Shown in pieces: positions 61,068 through 64,000 of a stretch of DNA of 64,000 bases. A program made the translations under genes and the position numbers. The stretch's first letter is position 1. Each line of letters starts with the position of its first letter. Under the pieces are notes generated by a model. That model worked only from the letters and a program-made list of their open reading frames with translations, had not been told where the DNA came from and ran no database searches. Location of the stretch: positions 1,178,001 through 1,242,000 of the forward strand of contig NZ_JACCBV010000001.1 in the NCBI RefSeq assembly GCF_013409785.1, written 5' to 3'. Origin of the DNA: Microbacterium immunditiarum (GTDB lineage Bacteria > Actinomycetota > Actinomycetes > Actinomycetales > Microbacteriaceae).

Positions 61068-62372
61068 GTGGATCTCTACTCACCGGCCGTCGCTGAGCGC
61101 CTCTTCGCCCAGATCGGCGAACGCCTTGGAGATGAGGTCGCCGCCGTCTTCCGGCGGTGCTACCTGGACACTCTGGACAGGACGATCCGGATGCTCCCGG
61201 ACGGGTCCGTTTTCGTGGTCACCGGTGACATCCCGGCGATGTGGCTTCGCGACTCCACCGCGCAGCTCACCCCGTACCTGCACTTCATAGCCGATGATCC
61301 GCAGCTGGCCGAGACCGCGCTGGCCGTGTCGCGCCGCCAGCTCGAGTTCATCCGGCTCGACCCGTACGCGAACGCGTTCAACGCCACCGCCAGTGGGGCC
61401 GGCCACCACACCGACCAGACCGAGATGTCATCGTGGGTGTGGGAGCGCAAGTACGAGATCGATTCGCTCGCCTATCCGATCCAGCTCGCGCACGATCTGT
61501 GGAAGCTCACCGGCCGCACCGACCACCTCACCTCCTTCCTCGACGCGGCTCGTCTCGTCGTCGACCTGTGGGCGACCGAGCAGCACCACGAGCAGAGGTC
61601 GCCTTACCGGTTCCAGCGGTTCGATGGCGCACCGACCGACACCTTGGCACGCGAGGGCCTGGGCGGACCGGTCGCCGTCACCGGGCTGACGTGGTCCGGC
61701 TTCCGGCCCAGCGATGACGTGTGCGCGTTCCACAACAACGTGCCGGCGAACATGTTCGCGTTCGTCGAGCTCGGGCACATCGCCGAGATCGCCACGGCGG
61801 TGTTCGACGACGACGGCCTCGCCGGCAGCGCCCGCGCACTCCGTGACGAGATCGGTCGGGCCATCGCCGCACACGGCACCGCCACCTCACCCAGCGGCGA
61901 CACGATCTACGCGTACGAGGTCGACGGTCTCGGCGGGGTGCTGCTCGCCGACGACGCCAACACCCCGAGCCTGCTGTCGCTGCCGCTGCTCGGCTGGTGC
62001 GCGGTGGACGACCCCGCCTACCTGCACACCCGGCGGTTCGTGCTCAGCCCCGACAACCCGTTCTACTTCACCGGCACCGCCGCGGCCGGCGTCGGAAGCC
62101 CGCACACCCCGCCCGGCATGATCTGGCCGATCGCGCTGGCCGTACAGGGTCTGACAGCGCGCGACGACGAGGAGAGCCGCGACATCCTCGCCGTGCTGAT
62201 GCGCACCCATGCCGGGACCGGCTTCATGCACGAGTCGTTCCATAAGGACGACCCCGACGCCTTCACTCGCGAGTGGTTCTCGTGGGCGAACGCGATGTTC
62301 TGCGAGCTCGTGCTGGAGGTCGCGGGCCTGCGCACCCACCGGCGGATCCCGGCGGAGGCGGTGACGCGATGA
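61068..62372 (+). CDS. GH125 exo-alpha-1,6-mannosidase
   Basis: The 434-residue protein has the GH125 signature GDIPAMWLRDSTAQLTPYL near residue 55, SSWVWERKYEIDSLAYPIQL, TWSGFRPSDD and FHKDDPDAFTREWFSWAN, all residues of the alpha/alpha barrel active site. It removes mannose from alpha-1,6 oligomannosides, metal-independently. There is no signal peptide, so it acts in the cytoplasm on imported fragments released by the GH76 enzyme. GTG at 61068 has AAGGAG 5 nt upstream. The stop overlaps the permease start (ATGA). Confidence 0.93.
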   Translation: MDLYSPAVAERLFAQIGERLGDEVAAVFRRCYLDTLDRTIRMLPDGSVFVVTGDIPAMWLRDSTAQLTPYLHFIADDPQLAETALAVSRRQLEFIRLDPYANAFNATASGAGHHTDQTEMSSWVWERKYEIDSLAYPIQLAHDLWKLTGRTDHLTSFLDAARLVVDLWATEQHHEQRSPYRFQRFDGAPTDTLAREGLGGPVAVTGLTWSGFRPSDDVCAFHNNVPANMFAFVELGHIAEIATAVFDDDGLAGSARALRDEIGRAIAAHGTATSPSGDTIYAYEVDGLGGVLLADDANTPSLLSLPLLGWCAVDDPAYLHTRRFVLSPDNPFYFTGTAAAGVGSPHTPPGMIWPIALAVQGLTARDDEESRDILAVLMRTHAGTGFMHESFHKDDPDAFTREWFSWANAMFCELVLEVAGLRTHRRIPAEAVTR

Positions 62373-63349
62373 GCGCGCTCGTCGAGGTCAACCAGACCGT
62401 GCTCGCGGAAGAGGAGACGCCCCTGCGCAGGTGGCGTGGTCGTGGTCGACGGACGGTGAGGGACGACACCGCCGGCGTCAGCGCCACGCGACGTCAGCAG
62501 ACCATCAACGCCTGGCTGTTCCTGGCCGTGCCGATCGTGTTGTTCGTCCTCTTCCTGCTGATCCCGATCGCGATCGCGCTCGTCGCGAGTTTCACCGACT
62601 ATGCCGTGATCGGCGACTTCGAATGGGTCGGCGTCAGCAATTACATCCGCGTGTTCGAAGACCCCATCTTCTGGATCGCGCTGCGCAACACGGCCTACTA
62701 CACGGCGCTGTTCGTGCCGCTCGGGCTCGTCGTCGCGCTCGGAACCGCGCTGCTGCTGAACCGCAGCGCCAAGGCGGTGCGTGTCTTCCGCACGCTGTTC
62801 TACATCCCGGTCATCTCATCGACGGTCGCGACCGCGTCGATCTGGTTCTGGCTGCTGAACCCCCAGTACGGCCTCTTCAATGTCGTGCTGGGCTGGTTCG
62901 GCATCAAGGGGCCCGCGTGGCTGTACGACTCGCAGTGGGCGATGATCGCGATCGTGCTCATGAGCGTGTGGGCCGGGTTCGGCGCGAACATGATCATCTT
63001 CCTGGCGGCCCTGCAGGGCGTGCCGCGCGAGCTCGTCGAGGCGGCGCGCCTAGATGGCGCGAGCAGCTGGCGCGTGTTCTGGCACGTGACGCTCCCCGCG
63101 ATCTCGCGGACGACGTTCCTCATCACGACGCTCCTGCTGATCGCCGCGTTCCAGGTCTTCGACCAGGCCTACGTGCTGACGAAGGGCGGTCCGGGCAACT
63201 CGACGCTCACGCTCGTCTACTACATCTACGACCGCGGGTTTGGGCGCCTCGAGATGGGGTACGCCTCCGCGCTCTCGTTCATCCTCTTCCTGATCATCCT
63301 CGTGTTCTCGCTCGCGAACGCACGCATCACCCGAAGCAAGGCGGTCTGA
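62369..63349 (+). CDS. Sugar ABC transporter permease (MalF/UgpA type)
   Basis: The 326-residue protein has six membrane segments, the first at AWLFLAVPIVLFVLFLLIP, and the EAA loop ELVEAARLDGASSWRVFWHV. An Arg-rich N-terminal cytoplasmic tail precedes it. It overlaps the GH125 stop, so the importer is for mannan oligosaccharides. No ATPase gene and no binding-protein gene are seen before the window ends. Confidence 0.92.
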   Translation: MSALVEVNQTVLAEEETPLRRWRGRGRRTVRDDTAGVSATRRQQTINAWLFLAVPIVLFVLFLLIPIAIALVASFTDYAVIGDFEWVGVSNYIRVFEDPIFWIALRNTAYYTALFVPLGLVVALGTALLLNRSAKAVRVFRTLFYIPVISSTVATASIWFWLLNPQYGLFNVVLGWFGIKGPAWLYDSQWAMIAIVLMSVWAGFGANMIIFLAALQGVPRELVEAARLDGASSWRVFWHVTLPAISRTTFLITTLLLIAAFQVFDQAYVLTKGGPGNSTLTLVYYIYDRGFGRLEMGYASALSFILFLIILVFSLANARITRSKAV

Positions 63350-63351
63350 CG

Positions 63352-64000
63352 ATGACGACCACTGCCCTCACCGCGACCTCGCTCGCGAGCCCCGCGCGCC
63401 GGACCGCGCAGCGGCGGCGATTCATCGGCACGGGTGTCTGGTACATCGCCGTCATCGCCGTGAGCATCTCGACGGTGCTGCCCCTGATCTGGACGCTGTC
63501 GACGTCGCTCAAGCCCGAGGCCGAGATCCTCTCAAGCCACCTCGAGATCATCCCGCGCACGCCTACTCTCGAGAACTACCTCGCGCTGTTCGTCGACGGG
63601 CCGTTCGCGCAGTACCTCACCAACTCGTTCATCCTCGCCGTCGGCGGCACCATCACGAACGTGTTCTTCGGCAGCCTCGGCGGCTACGCCCTGGCCAAGC
63701 TGAAGTTCCGGGGACGCGTGGCCGTGTTCGGCTCCTTCCTCGCCTCGATGATGATCCCGGCGATCGTCACGATGATCCCGACCTTCCTCGTGCTGCGCTA
63801 CTTCCCCCTCGCGGGCGGCAACGACATCTTCGGCCAAGGCGGGCGCGGCTTCATCAACAGCTACGCCGCGGTGCTCATCCCTTTCGCGGCTGGGGCGTTC
63901 GCAGTGTTCTTCATGAAGCAGGTCTTCGAAGCGCTCCCCGACGAGCTCGGTGACGCCGCCCGCATCGACGGGGCGAGCGAGTTCCGCATCTTCCGCAGCG
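63352..64000 (+). CDS. Sugar ABC transporter permease (MalG/UgpE type), cut by the window end
   Basis: The first 216 codons are in the window and the frame is open at base 64000. ATG at 63352 is 2 bp after the previous stop. Visible features are a first membrane segment near TGVWYIAVIAVSISTVLPLIWTL and the EAA loop DELGDAARIDGASEFRIFRS at the cut. It pairs with the preceding permease. Confidence 0.92.
   Translation, partial: MTTTALTATSLASPARRTAQRRRFIGTGVWYIAVIAVSISTVLPLIWTLSTSLKPEAEILSSHLEIIPRTPTLENYLALFVDGPFAQYLTNSFILAVGGTITNVFFGSLGGYALAKLKFRGRVAVFGSFLASMMIPAIVTMIPTFLVLRYFPLAGGNDIFGQGGRGFINSYAAVLIPFAAGAFAVFFMKQVFEALPDELGDAARIDGASEFRIFRS

Noticed and set aside
1..64000. CRISPR arrays, transposases, phage genes, rRNA
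   Set aside because: No regularly spaced direct repeats, DDE or integrase motifs, phage structural genes or rRNA sequences were seen on either strand.

Overview
The window is high-GC (roughly 69%) and gene-dense. It has GTG/ATG starts, ATGA/TGATG overlaps and many short-leader or leaderless starts. The gene content (CIRCE/HAIR heat-shock control, WYL and HxlR regulators, LAxTG-type surface anchor, paired FluC channels) fits an actinobacterium of the Microbacteriaceae, most likely Microbacterium or a close relative. No insertion sequence, CRISPR array, prophage or rRNA operon was seen; one tRNA gene (Arg, ACG) is present.

Region 1 (about 0.8-16.3 kb) is a catabolic island behind a GntR/UTRA repressor. 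It encodes a BNR_4-type beta-propeller protein, two Gfo/Idh/MocA oxidoreductases, a HAD-IIA phosphatase, a TIM-barrel protein, a GlpD-like FAD dehydrogenase, an FGGY kinase, an AraM/EgsA-type polyol-1-phosphate dehydrogenase, a sugar ABC importer (lipoprotein plus two permeases), an extended-SDR epimerase and a DHDPS-family aldolase. Four copies of one 15-bp operator motif sit in front of its transcription units and a fifth lies at 18770. The enzyme set resembles no pathway I can name. It combines features of the Bacillus araL-araM-araNPQ block and of kinase/GlpD-like polyol routes, and is the best candidate here for an undescribed catabolic system.

Region 2 (16.3-21.0 kb): an MgtC/SapB membrane protein and a glycerophosphodiesterase, a Cof-type HAD phosphatase, a surface protein with InlB-type repeats and an LAATG anchor, and two adjacent fluoride channels.

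Region 3 (21.0-33.8 kb): two giant, adjacent, signal-less proteins of unknown function (1625 and 1301 residues), then a large secreted subtilisin. Its frame is cut by an amber codon, after which 91 more codons encode its expected C-terminal domain.

Region 4 (34-47.9 kb): mixed housekeeping genes (DUF1992, epimerases, SDR, esterase, LLM flavin enzyme, tRNA-Arg, WYL regulator, GNAT, thermonuclease, aminotransferase, thymidine kinase, an SDR fragment). The epoxide hydrolase divergent from the WYL regulator also has an in-frame amber codon, at codon 4.

Region 5 (48-58.1 kb): hsp20 with consecutive perfect CIRCE and HAIR operators, a DUF2804 protein, TetR and HxlR regulators, a PNPOx-like protein with a peptidase E-like protein, an ABC-2 exporter with a MarR regulator, a DUF2207 membrane protein and L-serine dehydratase.

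Region 6 (58.3-64 kb) is an alpha-1,6-mannan utilisation locus: secreted GH76 endo-mannanase, intracellular GH125 exo-mannosidase and sugar ABC permeases. It runs off the window end.
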